In this document: positions 13,975 through 36,027 of the stretch, piece by piece | Numbering within the stretch: position 1 is the first letter of the stretch | Layout: each line of letters begins with the position of its first letter | NCBI GenBank assembly: GCA_964019415.1 | Contig: OZ025882.1 | Location: forward strand, 5,953,012 to 6,017,011 | Direction: 5' to 3' | Length of the DNA: 64,000 nucleotides | Origin: Ianthella basta | Lineage: Eukaryota; Porifera; Demospongiae; Verongiida; Ianthellidae | Position numbers and translations under genes: made by a program | The notes under the pieces: generated by a model | Told to the model about the DNA's origin: nothing | Seen by the model: only the letters and a program-made list of their open reading frames with translations | The model's database searches: none

Positions 13975-14112
13975 GCCAGCTCTAAACCAGCCAGCCTCCC
14001 TGGCCCCAAATATAAAAACATCGCAATCTACCTCTGTAAAGCAGCCACCTCTCTAAAAAGGGTAAGTTAGAACTGGCCCACAGGCAGCTCTTATACAGGC
14101 TTCACTATACAT
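13975..14112. repeat. Dispersed repeat, copy 2 of 3
   Basis: Shares CCAGCCTCCCTGGCCCCAAAT, AATCTACCTCTGTAAAGCAG and GAACTGGCCCACAGG with 9402-9578 and 33770-33937. The left end is degraded. Confidence 0.7.
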
Positions 14113-14459
14113 GTACTGTATTTGTATAATACTGTACCCATGGATTGATGGCATTTATTAGTTATTATTGTACAGTACGTATATTATGCTAAGACCTGAT
14201 GGCTGTTGTACACAGTCATGGATGGTATTTAGTTAATGTCACCTTTACCAGTAGCCCAAAGCATCGTACTTGATACACTGTTGCCTGTATGGCAATAGTC
14301 TTGCTCAAAATGAATCACTGACCCACAAATATACATATTATCTTAGACAATAAAGATAGGGTATAATTGTAGCTGTTCAAATTGTAAGACTCAAAATCAG
14401 GGAACCCATCCAAAGGGTGGGTTTCTGGCTGGGTACCACAATAAATTTTGGGACAGAGT

Positions 14460-14640
14460 TGTACATGGCTAGTGGGTAGTTGCTCAAGCACTTGCGAAGC
14501 AGAAGTTCATGGTAACTCAGGACATTTCTGCCATGTAGGCCTTCATCAGCTGAAAAAGGCCTACGTGGCCAAAACGTCTGGAGTTACTGTGAATTTCTGC
14601 TATGCAAGTGCTCAAACAACTACCCACTAGCCACAATATG
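14460..14640. mobile_element. Inverted-repeat element with ~75-bp arms
   Basis: The left arm contains GGCTAGTGGGTAGTTG, CTCAAGCACTTGC, GCAGAAGTTCA, GTAACTC and GTAGGCCT. The right arm contains the complements AGGCCTACGTGG, GAGTTACTGTGAATTTCTGC, GCAAGTGCTCAAACAACTACCCACTAGCC. The short loop reads CATCAGCTGAAA. No coding capacity. Confidence 0.8.
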
Positions 14641-15213
14641 TCCAACGTAGCAATGAGTCTCTATGCTATCAGAGTTGTACATGCTTAATTGGATGAAACC
14701 AAAGCAGTGCAAGGATTAAGGATGCTACCACTTTAAAGGCACATGCATGTGCAAGAGTCAGTAGAACCCAGGGGATACTGTGGACAGGCAGTGATGAGTG
14801 CATGTGGGTGCATGCACTTATTTCTGCTGTTGCATGCAGTGTCATTACTTGTTTCCACTACTTACTATTGTTGTGGAAGATAACAGTAAGTGATGTCTGA
14901 TGGTAAAAGAGCCTAATTAATCTCACTTCAACTGCTCTTAGTGATAAAGTGAGTAGCTAAGTGCATGCATGCTTGCTTGGCTAAAACCTTTAGGACTCAT
15001 GCCAAAGTACACGCCTAATGAATTACCCTAGCACCAAAAAACAAGTCTGCGTATGCATGAACAACATCCAACCAAGATGCAAACTAATACTGTAAGTAAT
15101 GCATGCAGCAATTAACTGATCGAACACAGCTACATATGCAAACATTAGTCTACTTATATAATACTGTAGTGTTCAGTGTACGTATTATAGAACTGCACTA
15201 TGCACAGTCACGC

Positions 15214-15360
<147 letters not shown>

Positions 15361-15372
15361 TGCTACTGTTCA

Positions 15373-16095
15373 TCAAGCCCTGCAGGAGCAGCCTTCATCT
15401 GGAAAAGCTGTGACTACGCGATACTTGTCCTTATTATTTCTGTCCCTTCCTTGCCAGCGAAGAAAGATCTTGAATGCCAAATTTTCAATTGAGCAGCTTG
15501 CACCTGTGATGTTATAGATGTAATTCCTCATACAGATACCAGTCAATCTGTTATTCTGATCTGTATCCTTGACACAGTTCGGATTTTGCTGTCCATTTGC
15601 AGTACAAGTTTGAAACACGCGTGTGATATTTTGCACTATATCATGTTTCCCCCAGGCTGGAGGAAAAAAGATGAAAGTTCGATCTGGATCGGTTGTACGA
15701 GGAATGTAAGTGTTCAGCTTTGCATCTAGCACCTTGACATCCATAGCTCTCACCCTATATGGACAAATCTGCGTTGGATTTCCGAGAGCTACAGGTTTAC
15801 GAGATTTGGTATCAATGGTGGCACTGTTGGGATTCCTGTTGCCAGGGCGAGCATGAAACCCTTCAGCTTTAGGTTCATAACCGTCACGTCCACGATGGAT
15901 GGTAATCTGGCCACAGAATATGTGTGTTATTGCCACAGGTGGATCTGTGTTGCTTACATAAGCCTCATCTAGAGGACTCCACTTGTTGCAGTAGAAATCG
16001 TTTAAGTGCTTCTTCCACTCCTTCACATCAATCACCACAAGGATGTTTACCAGGATTAGGAGTAAGAGCATTTGGAGGCAGTGGTTGCTCTTCAT
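15373..16095 (-). CDS. Secreted bacterial-type EndoU-like ribonuclease, paralogue B
   Basis: Intronless, 240 residues, the longest of the four. A signal peptide covers about residues 1-23 (LLLLILVNILVVI). Core elements are CNKWSPLDEAYVS, H58 in AITHIFCG, H81 in EGFHARPGNRNPNSA, CPYRVRAMDVKVLDAK, FIFFPPAWGKH, CSIENLAFKIFLRWQG and VVTAFPD with T229. It ends in a Cys-rich tail (GCSCRA). It is very similar to paralogue D across the whole mature region (for example TTDPxRTFIFFPPAWGKH in both). Relative to A it has extra residues between the two histidines and before the C-terminal block. The product is probably an extracellular RNase; whether it acts in digestion, defence or self/non-self is not visible. 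Confidence 0.72.
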   Translation of the reverse strand: MKSNHCLQMLLLLILVNILVVIDVKEWKKHLNDFYCNKWSPLDEAYVSNTDPPVAITHIFCGQITIHRGRDGYEPKAEGFHARPGNRNPNSATIDTKSRKPVALGNPTQICPYRVRAMDVKVLDAKLNTYIPRTTDPDRTFIFFPPAWGKHDIVQNITRVFQTCTANGQQNPNCVKDTDQNNRLTGICMRNYIYNITGASCSIENLAFKIFLRWQGRDRNNKDKYRVVTAFPDEGCSCRA

Positions 16096-17402
16096 CTTTG
16101 AAATATATATCTGTGGACACCTTCACATGTACTCCTTCAGGTGATTGACAGTAAAGTAACAGCCACGTACAGTCAGGTTTAATTTGAGCTTGATTCGGAG
16201 TTGAGTATCGAGTGGTTGTCCTTGAGATGAATACCAGTGCACACGTACACAGTATATCCCGTCTGCTCACAAGATACAGTAAGGGTTAACTGAATGACCA
16301 TATGCCAACTTATTTGCAGAGCCTTCAAATTTTGTTTGCCCACTGACAGTTGTACTATAAATAGAACATTTCATAAGCACTGCTTAAGCTATCAGGCATG
16401 CAAGAGTACAATTTCATACTGTGAGAGAGATAAGATATAATGTACAAAGTGACTTAATGTAGAGCTGCTAGCTGTGATTCATTGCCAATAACATGCGCAG
16501 CATAGTGTTATGGCACATGAAGCAAAATGACCATGTCTACATCACATGCACACATGCATGCATGGACAACTCAATCCTGTGTAGCTCTTCAGACTTGTTT
16601 GATGGATGATTATATACTGATATGACGTTAGATGCAGGAGTCTGCATAACTGGACCTAAACAACCACCTCAACAACTATTGTCTGCATGTTCATTTGCCC
16701 TAGGCCCCAGAGAGCTCTAGGCAGCCCTGTGTCATTCATCCTGTTCCCGTGTTGGCCACTTCAGCTGACACACTGGTGGGGATTGCACCCATGGAGGGTG
16801 TATATGGGTTTCTGGCTGGTTAGCATGATAAAACTTTGGGGCAGAGTTTTGTTTAATTAGCTCTATATAACCAAAGCAGTGTGAGGGGCAAAGCAATGAT
16901 ACTGTAACGTTTTTAGCTACCACTTCAAAGGCACATGTGCAAGAATAAGTAAAAGCCCATGGGCTACTATGGAAGGACTGATGAGTGTCACTGTGCACTT
17001 AGTTTTGTTGCATGCAGTGTCATTACTTGTTTCCACTGTTAACTACTGTTGTGGAAGATAACACCAAGTGGATGACGCGTGATGGTACATAAAAAGAGCC
17101 TATTTAGAATCACCTCAACTACCCCTATAGTGATAAAGTGAGTAGCTAAGTGCAGTCATACATGGCCAAAGCTGGGACTCATGCACACTACAGTATATAC
17201 CTAATGGCTTATCCTAGCACTAGAAAACTAGTGTACCCGTAACATACAACCAAGATGCACACTAATATTAATGATGCAGCAACTAAACACAGTTAGGTGT
17301 GCAAACCTCAATCAATCTGTAAATATACTGCAGTGTTCACTGTATAGCTATGAACTTCACAATATGCAGTCTCTTGCACACCTAGCTGATGCTGCTGCAT
17401 GC
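16096..17402. other. Intergenic region between EndoU-like B and C
   Basis: The first ~270 bp is the putative promoter of B, including CTATAAATAG at 16355. The part 16850-17330 repeats 14690-15150 (shared blocks GCAGTGTCATTACTTGTTTC, TTGTGGAAGATAACA, GTGATAAAGTGAGTAGCTAA). Gene and 3' flank were therefore duplicated together. No further gene seen. Confidence 0.65.
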
Positions 17403-18098
17403 TCATCCATCACTGCAGTAGCAGCCAACATCTGGGAAGGCTGTGACTACACGATAGTGATTTCCTTGCCAGCTGAGAAAGATCTTAAATGCCAAGTCCT
17501 GCTTTGAACATCCTTGGTAGGTGTAATTCTCCTTGCAGATTTCACTAATGCGACCTTTTACGCGATCCACCTTGCAGCCATTCTTTCCGTCTTTCTCATC
17601 TTTACACTCATTGAATACAGAAATAATTTGGTTCACCAAACATGTTTTTGCCCAAGATGGTGGGAAAAAGATGAACTTTCGCTTCAGATCTTTTGAGCGA
17701 GCAATGTAAGAGCCATTCTTTGCATACAGTACTTTCACATCCCTAGCTCTCACCCTGAATGGACAATTCACCTCTGAATCTCCGAGAAACACAGCGGGGT
17801 GATCAATTGGAGTGTCAATCTTAGCACTTTTGGGATTCTTGTTGTCAGGACGAGCGTGAAACCCTTCGGCTTTAATTTTGAAACCATCAGTTCCGTAGTA
17901 GGTGTCAAGTTGGCCGCAGAAAATGTGTGTTATTGCCACAGGTGGATTTGTCTTGCTGACATAAGCCTCATCTAGAGGACTCCACTTGTTGCATTGGAAG
18001 TCGTTTAGGGGCTTGCTCCACACCTTCACACCATTCACCATGAGGATGTTCACCACGAACAAGAAGAGAATCATTTGGAAGCAGCAGTTGCTCTTCAT
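17403..18098 (-). CDS. Secreted bacterial-type EndoU-like ribonuclease, paralogue C
   Basis: Intronless, 231 residues. A signal peptide covers about residues 1-23 (LFLFVVNILMVNG). Core elements are CNKWSPLDEAYVSKT, H58 in AITHIFCG, H81 in EGFHARPDNKNPKSA, CPFRVRARDVKVLYAK, FIFFPPSWAKT, CSKQDLAFKIFLSWQG and VVTAFPD with T219. The short tail GCYCSDG keeps paired cysteines as in B. The region between the FFPP block and the C-terminal domain is Lys/Asp rich and differs from B and D, so this loop is the variable part of the family. It has the same strand and spacing as its neighbours. Confidence 0.72.
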   Translation of the reverse strand: MKSNCCFQMILFLFVVNILMVNGVKVWSKPLNDFQCNKWSPLDEAYVSKTNPPVAITHIFCGQLDTYYGTDGFKIKAEGFHARPDNKNPKSAKIDTPIDHPAVFLGDSEVNCPFRVRARDVKVLYAKNGSYIARSKDLKRKFIFFPPSWAKTCLVNQIISVFNECKDEKDGKNGCKVDRVKGRISEICKENYTYQGCSKQDLAFKIFLSWQGNHYRVVTAFPDVGCYCSDG

Positions 18099-19442
18099 CT
18101 TTGGAAATATCAGTGAATACCTTCACACTCCTTCAGGTAATTGACAATGATGTAGCAGCTACAGTCACGTTTGAGTTTGCTATGAAGCTGAGGATCAAGC
18201 AATTGTCCTTGAGATATGTACCGAGCCGTACCGTGAGAGTATCCAGCTGGTTCACAGACAAGAATGAATGCTACCTGTACTCTTATGCCAATTCACATGC
18301 AGCCTGCCTTATGTTCGGTGAGGTGTACTATAAATAGGACACCTCAATGTGATGAATATCCTTGACTCAAAAAGGCATAAGTGCTATTTAAACAAAAAGA
18401 CAAGCGCACATCCGTATACACCGTGAGAGATAACAGATAATGTACCAAGTGACTTAATGTAGAGCTGCCTCTTTACATTGCTTATGTTAGTGTATTATAA
18501 TACTTATAGTGTTTTGGGACATTGGGGACTTATGACCACATAATACCACTGCCTGCATGGATAATTCCTATAATAGCTCTTCAGACTTGTGATGAAGGAT
18601 ATGATAACTTTAAACGGTGCATATTTATATGCATTTTATTGTGCATGCAGGGAAGTGCTCCAGATGGTGGTTTGTGTAGCACATAATGTTATATTATGTA
18701 CTCATAGACGATGCATGCAGATGTGTAGTGTAGCAAGCATAGAGATGCATTGGTCCAGTATATATAATATTATGCATATACTTGCACTGCATATTGTATT
18801 ATACGGTGTGATCTGACAGGGCAATCACTTCAAGCACTTCTTATAGCTCAGTAGCTTGTAATATGAATGTTTAACAACCAATTCATTATTTATACAGTGA
18901 TGAGTCATATGAACACAGAACTGTAGGATCAAAGGTACACCATGTGGCAAGTTATGATTGGGAACAACTGTACAGCTGTGCTTATTTACTGGTATTTAAT
19001 GTGCTGTACACTGCACATCCATGGCATAGAACATAATGCATGATTAGCAAGCTACGTAATTCCCACCCCCTGGTACACATACGCAGTGAGCCCTGCACAC
19101 ACACGCACACACACACGCACACACAGTCACTACTATAAGTGAACAGCCAGGCTGTGACTATACAAGATATATACAGTAGCTGCCACTTGTTTGGCCAAGA
19201 AAGAATATCAGTGTTGTGCACACTTCAGGCAAAACCGTGACGAGCCATAGCCAGATGTACGTAGCATTAAGATTATCATTCATTAGTGACACAGTTAATG
19301 CACACTAATAATGAAAATTAATAACTAAACACAGCTAGGTATGATAAACACAATCAAAGGTATACTGTTAGTAGGAACGTACTGAACGGTATTCAGCCTC
19401 GCTTGTTCACACACACTAATTCTAACTGTTTATAGCACAACA
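18099..19442. other. Intergenic region between EndoU-like C and D
   Basis: Contains the putative promoter of C (CTATAAATAG at 18328-18337) and an AT-rich stretch without a supportable gene. A short CA-rich tract lies at 19095-19127. The last 200 bp resemble the 3' flanks of B and C (CTAAACACAGCTAGGTATG). Confidence 0.6.
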
Positions 19443-20120
19443 CTAGCAGGCAGTGTCTGGAAAGGCTGTGACTACAAGATAGTGATTCCCCTGCCAGCTT
19501 ACGAAGAGCCTGAACGCCAAATTATGATTTGAACAGTCGGGGTAGTTGTAATTCCTCATACAGATGCCAGTCAATCTGTTGTTCTGATTCATAGTCCTGA
19601 CACAGTTTTGATTTTGCTGTCCATTAGTGCAGGCCTGGAACACACCGATGATATTTTGCACTAGAACGTGTTTCCCCCAAGCCGGTGGGAAGAAGATGAA
19701 AGTCCGATTTGGATCGGTTGTACGAGGGACATAGGTGCTCCATTTTGCATCTAGCACCTTGACATCCATAGCTCGCACTCTATATGGGCATGTCCGTGGT
19801 GGATTTCCAAGGGGTACAGGTTGATTATTTCTGGTATCAATGATGGCACTGTTGGGATTCTTGTTGCCAGGGCGAGCATGAAACCCTTCAGAACTAACTT
19901 CATCACCATTGGCTCCATGATAGACATGAATCTGGCCACAGAATATGTGTGTTATCGCCACAGGTGGAGCTGTGTTGCTGATGTAAGGCTCCACTAAAGG
20001 ACTCCACTTGCTGCAATAGAAATTGTTTAGGTGGCCGCCCCACACCTTCACACCATTCACGACAAGGATGTTCAAAGCAAAAAAGAATAGGATCATTTGG
20101 AGGCAGCAGCTGCTATTCAT
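19443..20120 (-). CDS. Secreted bacterial-type EndoU-like ribonuclease, paralogue D
   Basis: Intronless, 225 residues. A signal peptide covers about residues 1-23 (LFFFALNILVVNG). Core elements are CSKWSPLVEPYIS, H58 in AITHIFCG, H81 in EGFHARPGNKNPNSA, CPYRVRAMDVKVLDAK, FIFFPPAWGKH, CSNHNLAFRLFVSWQG and VVTAFPD with T218. It is closest to paralogue B. It ends directly after FPDTAC, without the extra Cys-rich tail of B and C. It is the first gene of the array in transcriptional order. All four copies keep both histidines and the C-terminal Thr/Ser, so none looks like a pseudogene. Confidence 0.72.
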   Translation of the reverse strand: MNSSCCLQMILFFFALNILVVNGVKVWGGHLNNFYCSKWSPLVEPYISNTAPPVAITHIFCGQIHVYHGANGDEVSSEGFHARPGNKNPNSAIIDTRNNQPVPLGNPPRTCPYRVRAMDVKVLDAKWSTYVPRTTDPNRTFIFFPPAWGKHVLVQNIIGVFQACTNGQQNQNCVRTMNQNNRLTGICMRNYNYPDCSNHNLAFRLFVSWQGNHYLVVTAFPDTAC

Positions 20121-21552
20121 CTTTGGAAGTTGTGGACGCCTTCACGCTCCTTCAGGTGATTGACAACACAGCTACAGTCAGGAACTTGATCTGGAGCTGA
20201 TGAGGGCTGGGGGCTTCTGTGAGTCACTGTGTTACAGTATAGTTACAGTATAGATAGTCAACTGTGTGGTTACACTCAGGGAGTTTGCTGTTTTATCCCA
20301 GCACCTACTGCTGTGTATGCATAGTTATATACGGCAACTTACCCCCAAATGTAGGAAACGAGCAAGGTATAATACTGTATGCATACCCTCTTGGGTATTA
20401 GTGCCATGTATTATAACTCTGCATGCACATGTAAACTTGTTTATGGGTGATTTGTCCTACTGTACTATACTACAGATGCTGAATAGCTGGTTTGGCATAC
20501 AAGTCTATTCTCTATTGCACTTGAATAGACAAAGAAGACATTCAGAGAACAACAACTGCTTTCCTAGAGATAGCTAGGAAATTCAATTCAATTATTGAAA
20601 GCAATAGGCAAATTAAACACTGGAAAACTTGTTCAGACATTTTGGCCTTCATCAGTGAACTATCAAAACTTACAGGCACTGATGTATGAATACACTATAC
20701 GGCAGTCAGATGATGATGTGGTCCAATGAGGTACACAAGTACAGGAAGTCAGGGAAATACAAAAGGTGGTGAAAAAGGATGTAATTAGGAGCACACACAC
20801 AAAGATGGAAATAGTAACTAGTAGCTATAGTAACTGTGAACACAACACATTTAAAGTCACATGGTCAGTGAGTCCAACAGTGCACATAGAGTCCTAGCAA
20901 GGCGTCCCTGTCTTTACTGCAAAGGCCTGTTGATGCTGGATATAGCTACTAGGACACTAGCATGTGGTAAGTATAGGTGTGTGTGTGGGGAGGGGAGGGG
21001 GGAGGTGGGAGATGCATCAATGCCCATGGCCTTACATAGAGAGCTAGCTGATCTCTCCAAGGCCATGTATGAAGGCATCTGTCTGTTGCAGATATGCCTC
21101 AACACGTTTTCCGTGTTTTGGTTAGTGTTTCCAAGAACAAGAATTAAAATTGAAATGAGTCTACTTGGCTACTCAGGCTTTTATAGCATTAATGACTAGG
21201 TTAGTTCCTTGTCCAATGACGTATTCCATCACAGTGTTAGCTAGCTATTAGGAATGGGCACTGCAACTTCAGTATAACCACCCATGCCAAGCCCCTATGC
21301 ACTACACAGCAATTTTGCAGTTGCACTAGATTCAAGCTCACCACTTCCTGTACAGCAAGAGTCACTTATAGCTAGCTAGCTAGCTGGCTCTAAGTGTAAA
21401 CTTACTACTTGCATGACATCATTCCAATATATCTTTGGGCCATGTACATTGCAGTGCCTGCAACAGAGTCTGATGTTGAAAGTGTCAAAGTGCTCTGATC
21501 ACGTGATACAAAATTGCGCAATCTGTGTATTATCTTGACAACGCAAGACAGA
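20121..21552. other. Intergenic region between EndoU-like D and CBY1
   Basis: The two genes are divergent, so their upstream regions lie here. No supportable gene. The segment around 20630-20700 (TTTTGGCCTTCATCAGTGAA) resembles the dispersed GGCCTTCATCAGCTGAAAA core of the element at 14460-14640. Confidence 0.6.
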
Positions 21553-22349
21553 ATGCCTGTGTTCCGCAAAACGGCCTTTCGCACAGCCAAGAAGCCGCCG
21601 AAGCGGAGAACGACGTCTTTGCCCAACATTTCTAGCCTTGATGAGACCACTTACTCGATAGACGACCTGAAACTCGAGGGAGGACCGGTGGTTTTGAGAC
21701 TGGGCGGGCAGGAGATGGTGTTCGAAGGCGGGCAATGGACCAGCATGTCCGGTTAGTGTGCCGTAACAGTGCATGCACGGCAGTGTGTGTGCTGACCAAC
21801 GCCAAAGGGGCACTGCATGACCATGGCGCACTGTTGTGTGGCTTTGGATTGGGCACTGCTATCTTGTGGGTTGACTGTAATTTGCCATGACTATGTACGT
21901 AGCATGCTGCTTCCTGGACAACCACGTGCAGTCAGCTCTCCATTAAAACGGGTGGCACACAGCCAGACAGTTGATGTGTACTCAAAAGGGTGTTTGGACA
22001 CAGCACTGTGGCATGGTGCACACATCAATGCATAACTTTCAGCATAAGACCCTCCCATCGACTGATGCTTCTTTCATGTATATAGAAACACAGTTTATGT
22101 TCAATAGATTGGGCCCATCCTCTTTTATTTCATGCAGTCACAGATGACCATCTTGCTCAAGATGCTCCCCCAAAGGAGCATGCAAGGCTGCAGAGACAGG
22201 TCATCAGTCTTACAGAGGAGAACAACCTTCTGAGGTACAAGGTGGAGCTGCTACTGGACATGGTGAGCTGGTGTGTGGGACTACTGTCTGTCTGTTTACC
22301 ACATTGTAGCTGCCACTACTATGTACATGCTTCTTCCCTTCCCCCCCCC

Positions 22350-22388
<39 letters not shown>

Positions 22389-22475
22389 CTGGCTGCAAGC
22401 AACGCTGACTTTGAAGCCATGCAGAAGGAGCTGCAGGCCTACAAGAGGCCACCCTCACAGTCACAGAGGCAGTGA
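21553..22475 (+). CDS. CBY1: Chibby homologue
   Basis: Chibby is a small coiled-coil protein at the ciliary transition zone and distal centriole that also antagonises beta-catenin in bilaterians. Exons: 21553-21751, 22138-22262, 22389-22475, with phases 1 and 0, giving 136 residues (about 126 in vertebrates). The basic N-terminus MPVFRKTAFRTAKKPPKRR, the SLPNISSLDETT block and LGGQEMVFEGGQW match the family. Exon 2 starts the C-terminal heptad region (SLTEENNLLRYKVELLLDM), the homodimerising coiled coil. The second intron is short and mostly (CA)n, running straight into the acceptor ACACACAG. The tail is KRPPSQSQRQ. Presence of Chibby supports an animal genome with cilia. Confidence 0.93.
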
Positions 22476-23015
22476 ATGAGAGCACCTTTGTGCTCCACAA
22501 GTCATACACACTTGCATGCTTTTATTATATTGCCACATGCGAGCCCTACCCAGTCCCCTCCTACTGCACACAGTACAGGTATCAGTTCTCTCCTACTTAC
22601 AGTGCCTGTATAACTCATACACACACACACTATTCTGCTTGATGTATACCAGTAATAGGCAACACATTACAGAGTATAACCTTGTATGTATAATACATTG
22701 TATTGCAACTTGCACTGTGTTCATGAGCTGTGCAGTTGACTTGAAGGCAGCTATAGAGAACCGCTACAACTGACACATTATGGAGGAGTTGATTGTAAGC
22801 AATGGCTGCTGTGACCCCGAGCCCTTCTCTGATCGCTCTGAGTCTTCCCCACCCTGCGTACATCACTCAAACGCTTCCACATTCAGAAGTCGAGCATCTA
22901 TTGTATATGTGACAGCAAATGAGGAACACAGTACACACAGGTCCCAGCATACATCCTTTCCTTCACTCATACAAAGTAGTCTTCACTGCCCTTGCCTTTA
23001 TCACACACACACACA

Positions 23016-23067
<52 letters not shown>

Positions 23068-24232
23068 ACACACGCCACCAGTGCTGTGGTAATGGTAATG
23101 AGTAATTGCAACTGATTGTAATTAATTACACTTTTTCAGTAATTGGAATTTAATTGGAATTGAGATATTTCTGCTGAAGAAATTGTAATGGTAGTTGATT
23201 ACATTCTTGTAATTGATACCTGATTACACAATTACATTTCTCCCCTTTGGCTATCAAAACACTAGACTGCTGGAAGAAAAATCTAAAGATTACCCTACTG
23301 TTCAAACCTACAGTAGCTCGTCAAGCATTCTCCGTATCAGCTTGGAGCACCAAGCAAATTTTGACTGGGGAATATGGCACCCCCCCGGGAAGTTTGTCAT
23401 CCCTAGGGATTTAGGCATCACCTAGAAACACGGGGCAATGGCACTAAATCCCTGCACGCAATTACACGGAATTACATTCCTCCTCCTTGGCTACCAAAAC
23501 AGTAGACTGCTGGAAAAAATGTAAAGATTACCTTACTGTTCAAACCTAGCTCGTCAAGTATTCTCCGTATCAGCTTGGAGCACCAAGCAAATTTCACTGG
23601 GGAATATGGCACCCCCCAGAGATTTAGGCATTCCCCAGGAACTTTGTCATCCCCAGGGATTCAGGTATTCCCTAGGGATTTAGGTATTCCCTACGGATTT
23701 AGGTATTCCCTAGGGATTTAGGCATCCCCAGGAAAGATGGGGGCAATGGCACTAAATCCCTGCACGCAATTACACGGAATTACATTTCTCCTCCTTGGCT
23801 ACCAAAACAGTAGACTGCTGGAAAAAATGTAAAGATTACCTTACTGTTCAAACCTAGCTCGTCAAGTATTCTTCGTACCAGCTATGCCTGCACTAGTTGA
23901 GTGCATTTGGTTGGGCAGGCAAGACTTTGAATCCACTAAGATGTTGTTGCATGCTTCCAAAAGAGCTTGAAGCACTGCTATTCTGAAGATGAACTCCAAG
24001 TAAATGTAACTTTAATGTAATTGTAATCGTAATTGTAATTGCCTTCAAGTAGTTGTAATGGAAATTAATTACTTATAATATTAAAGTAATGGTAATTGAT
24101 TCTTAAAATAGCCAAGTAATTGTAATTGTAATTAATTACCAGTAAACTGTAATTACCACAACACTGATTGGGACACTGACACACACACACACACACCACA
24201 CACACACACACACGCACACACACTGCTAGAAC
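22476..24232. other. Intergenic region between CBY1 and CENPX
   Basis: CBY1 and CENPX converge here. After about 600 bp without clear features comes a (CA)n tract (22999-23070), then the hAT-like element (23079-24166) and a second short CA tract. No gene is supported. Confidence 0.7.
23079..24166. mobile_element. Non-autonomous hAT-like DNA transposon, about 1.09 kb
   Basis: The left end is CAGTGCTGTGGTAATGGTAA and the right end GTAATTACCACAACACTG, giving terminal inverted repeats that match at 14 of the first 15 positions. The CAGTG termini are typical of hAT elements. The subterminal regions are rich in TAATTGTAATTAATTAC. The interior has three tandem, partly decayed copies of a unit beginning AATTACATTYCTCC and containing AGTAGACTGCTGGAA (near 23230, 23470, 23775). 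There is no transposase frame. I cannot see a clear 8-bp target duplication; the left flank is a microsatellite. Confidence 0.7.
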
Positions 24233-24965
24233 CTACTCATGTGAGATTGTACAGAGGGGTCTTACCAATTTAGGTAGGATTTTCTCAAAGTGTTGGATGT
24301 CCACTACGGAAGCACCTTCATCCTGCACAGCAAGACACAACACACACACAGCTTCACAATAACTACTACTGCGTCTATTTATGTGTACACATACAATACA
24401 TGAATGTGTACACATGCATGCAGGTTCAGTACAAAGACGTACATACGTGCAATTTGGATAAACTCACTCTTGCTTGCATTGCTGCTCTAAATGCTGCTTC
24501 TAAAGACATTGGGAAGGGCACGATACATACAGTCATATTAAAGGAATGATCTATACTAGCAGTGAGGTGCACTGAGAGGTGTACAACCCTCACCGTGTAT
24601 AAATGCACAGAGGAGGTCAGACGCCAGATGCTGTGCGTCACTGTTGACTACAGAAAGTGAAATGGAACATATTAAAAACTTCACAATAGAACAGAAACTA
24701 GTCTAGCCATAAAATGCACTCAAACAAGTCATGACCATATGTGTGCGGGTGCATGCACATGCTATAATGATGTATGGTGAGCATTCAACTGACTCTTGGT
24801 GGATTTCTCCTTAAAATTCCACTTGAGAAGCTCAGCAACCATCTCCTGCAAAACGAGACCGCTGTCAACACAAAGAATACACCACAGACACTCAATACTA
24901 CGCGCAGTGTACATGATCTAGTACAGTGAAACACAGCATGCCTGCTTCAAAGGATTTCCCTCCAT
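24233..24965 (-). CDS. CENPX: Centromere protein X / MHF2 histone-fold protein
   Basis: CENP-X pairs with CENP-S as a histone-fold dimer, both in the CCAN kinetochore complex and with FANCM in DNA repair. Exons on the minus strand: 24794-24845, 24594-24647, 24468-24499 and 24233-24322, all phase-consistent. The reading is EMVAELLKWNFKEKSTK, NSDAQHLASDLLCAFI, EAAFRAAMQAR, DEGASVVDIQHFEKILPKL. This follows the family order ELVxxLLxxxFKDDKTK, DALxLMxELLxxF, VxEAAxRxxxQA, LxVDVDQLEKVLPQLLLDF. The first exon is not firmly placed: a short ATG exon starting at 24965 (MEGNPLKQ) is possible but its donor is weak. The C-terminus (VRPLCTISHE) is slightly longer than usual. Confidence 0.88.
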
Positions 24966-25274
24966 CCCTTCAAAAGATTCCGCCTTTCTCCGTATTCTTA
25001 GTGAACGGGAGTGACCAACGTGCCATTTCCCGCGCCGGTCAAGTAAGTGTTTGTGTTTCTTTTGATTCCATGGTGTGTTTGCTCTTTATATACTGCTCTG
25101 AGCCACCTGTCACGGTGGATAAATTTTGGAGTGCTTTCTGCATAATCTGCTTGTGTTTGTTTGTGCCAAGGGCGGTTTTAATGCTGTTCACTGAAAGTGA
25201 GTGCATCTTCAGCGGCCATTTTATTTTCGATGTCCACTTTTGTACCTCACAGTCTGACAGACTACACTTGAAGC
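24966..25274. promoter_or_regulatory. Probable bidirectional promoter of CENPX and ZNF207
   Basis: About 310 bp (430 bp to the first secure CENPX exon) separate the two divergent starts. It includes CGTGCCATTTCCCGCGCCGG near 25018-25037; TTTCCCGCGC is a good E2F-type site (consensus TTTSSCGC), the usual cell-cycle element. A TTTCCCGCGCC match is seen directly; function is inferred. Confidence 0.5.
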
Positions 25275-35832
<10,558 letters not shown>

Positions 35833-36027
35833 GGCCTTTAGAGACCATTTGAACACTGTTATGAGGTTAATAATTAATTTATACACACTGACACGTGGTC
35901 AATGACGTCATGGATCTACGTGTATATAAAAGGGCTAGCGTTGTCGCGTAGTATAGTCCTTGCCCCCCATAGCTACGACTTTATGAACTGAGATTCAGCT
36001 GAAAAGGAAGGAATTTAGGGATTCACC

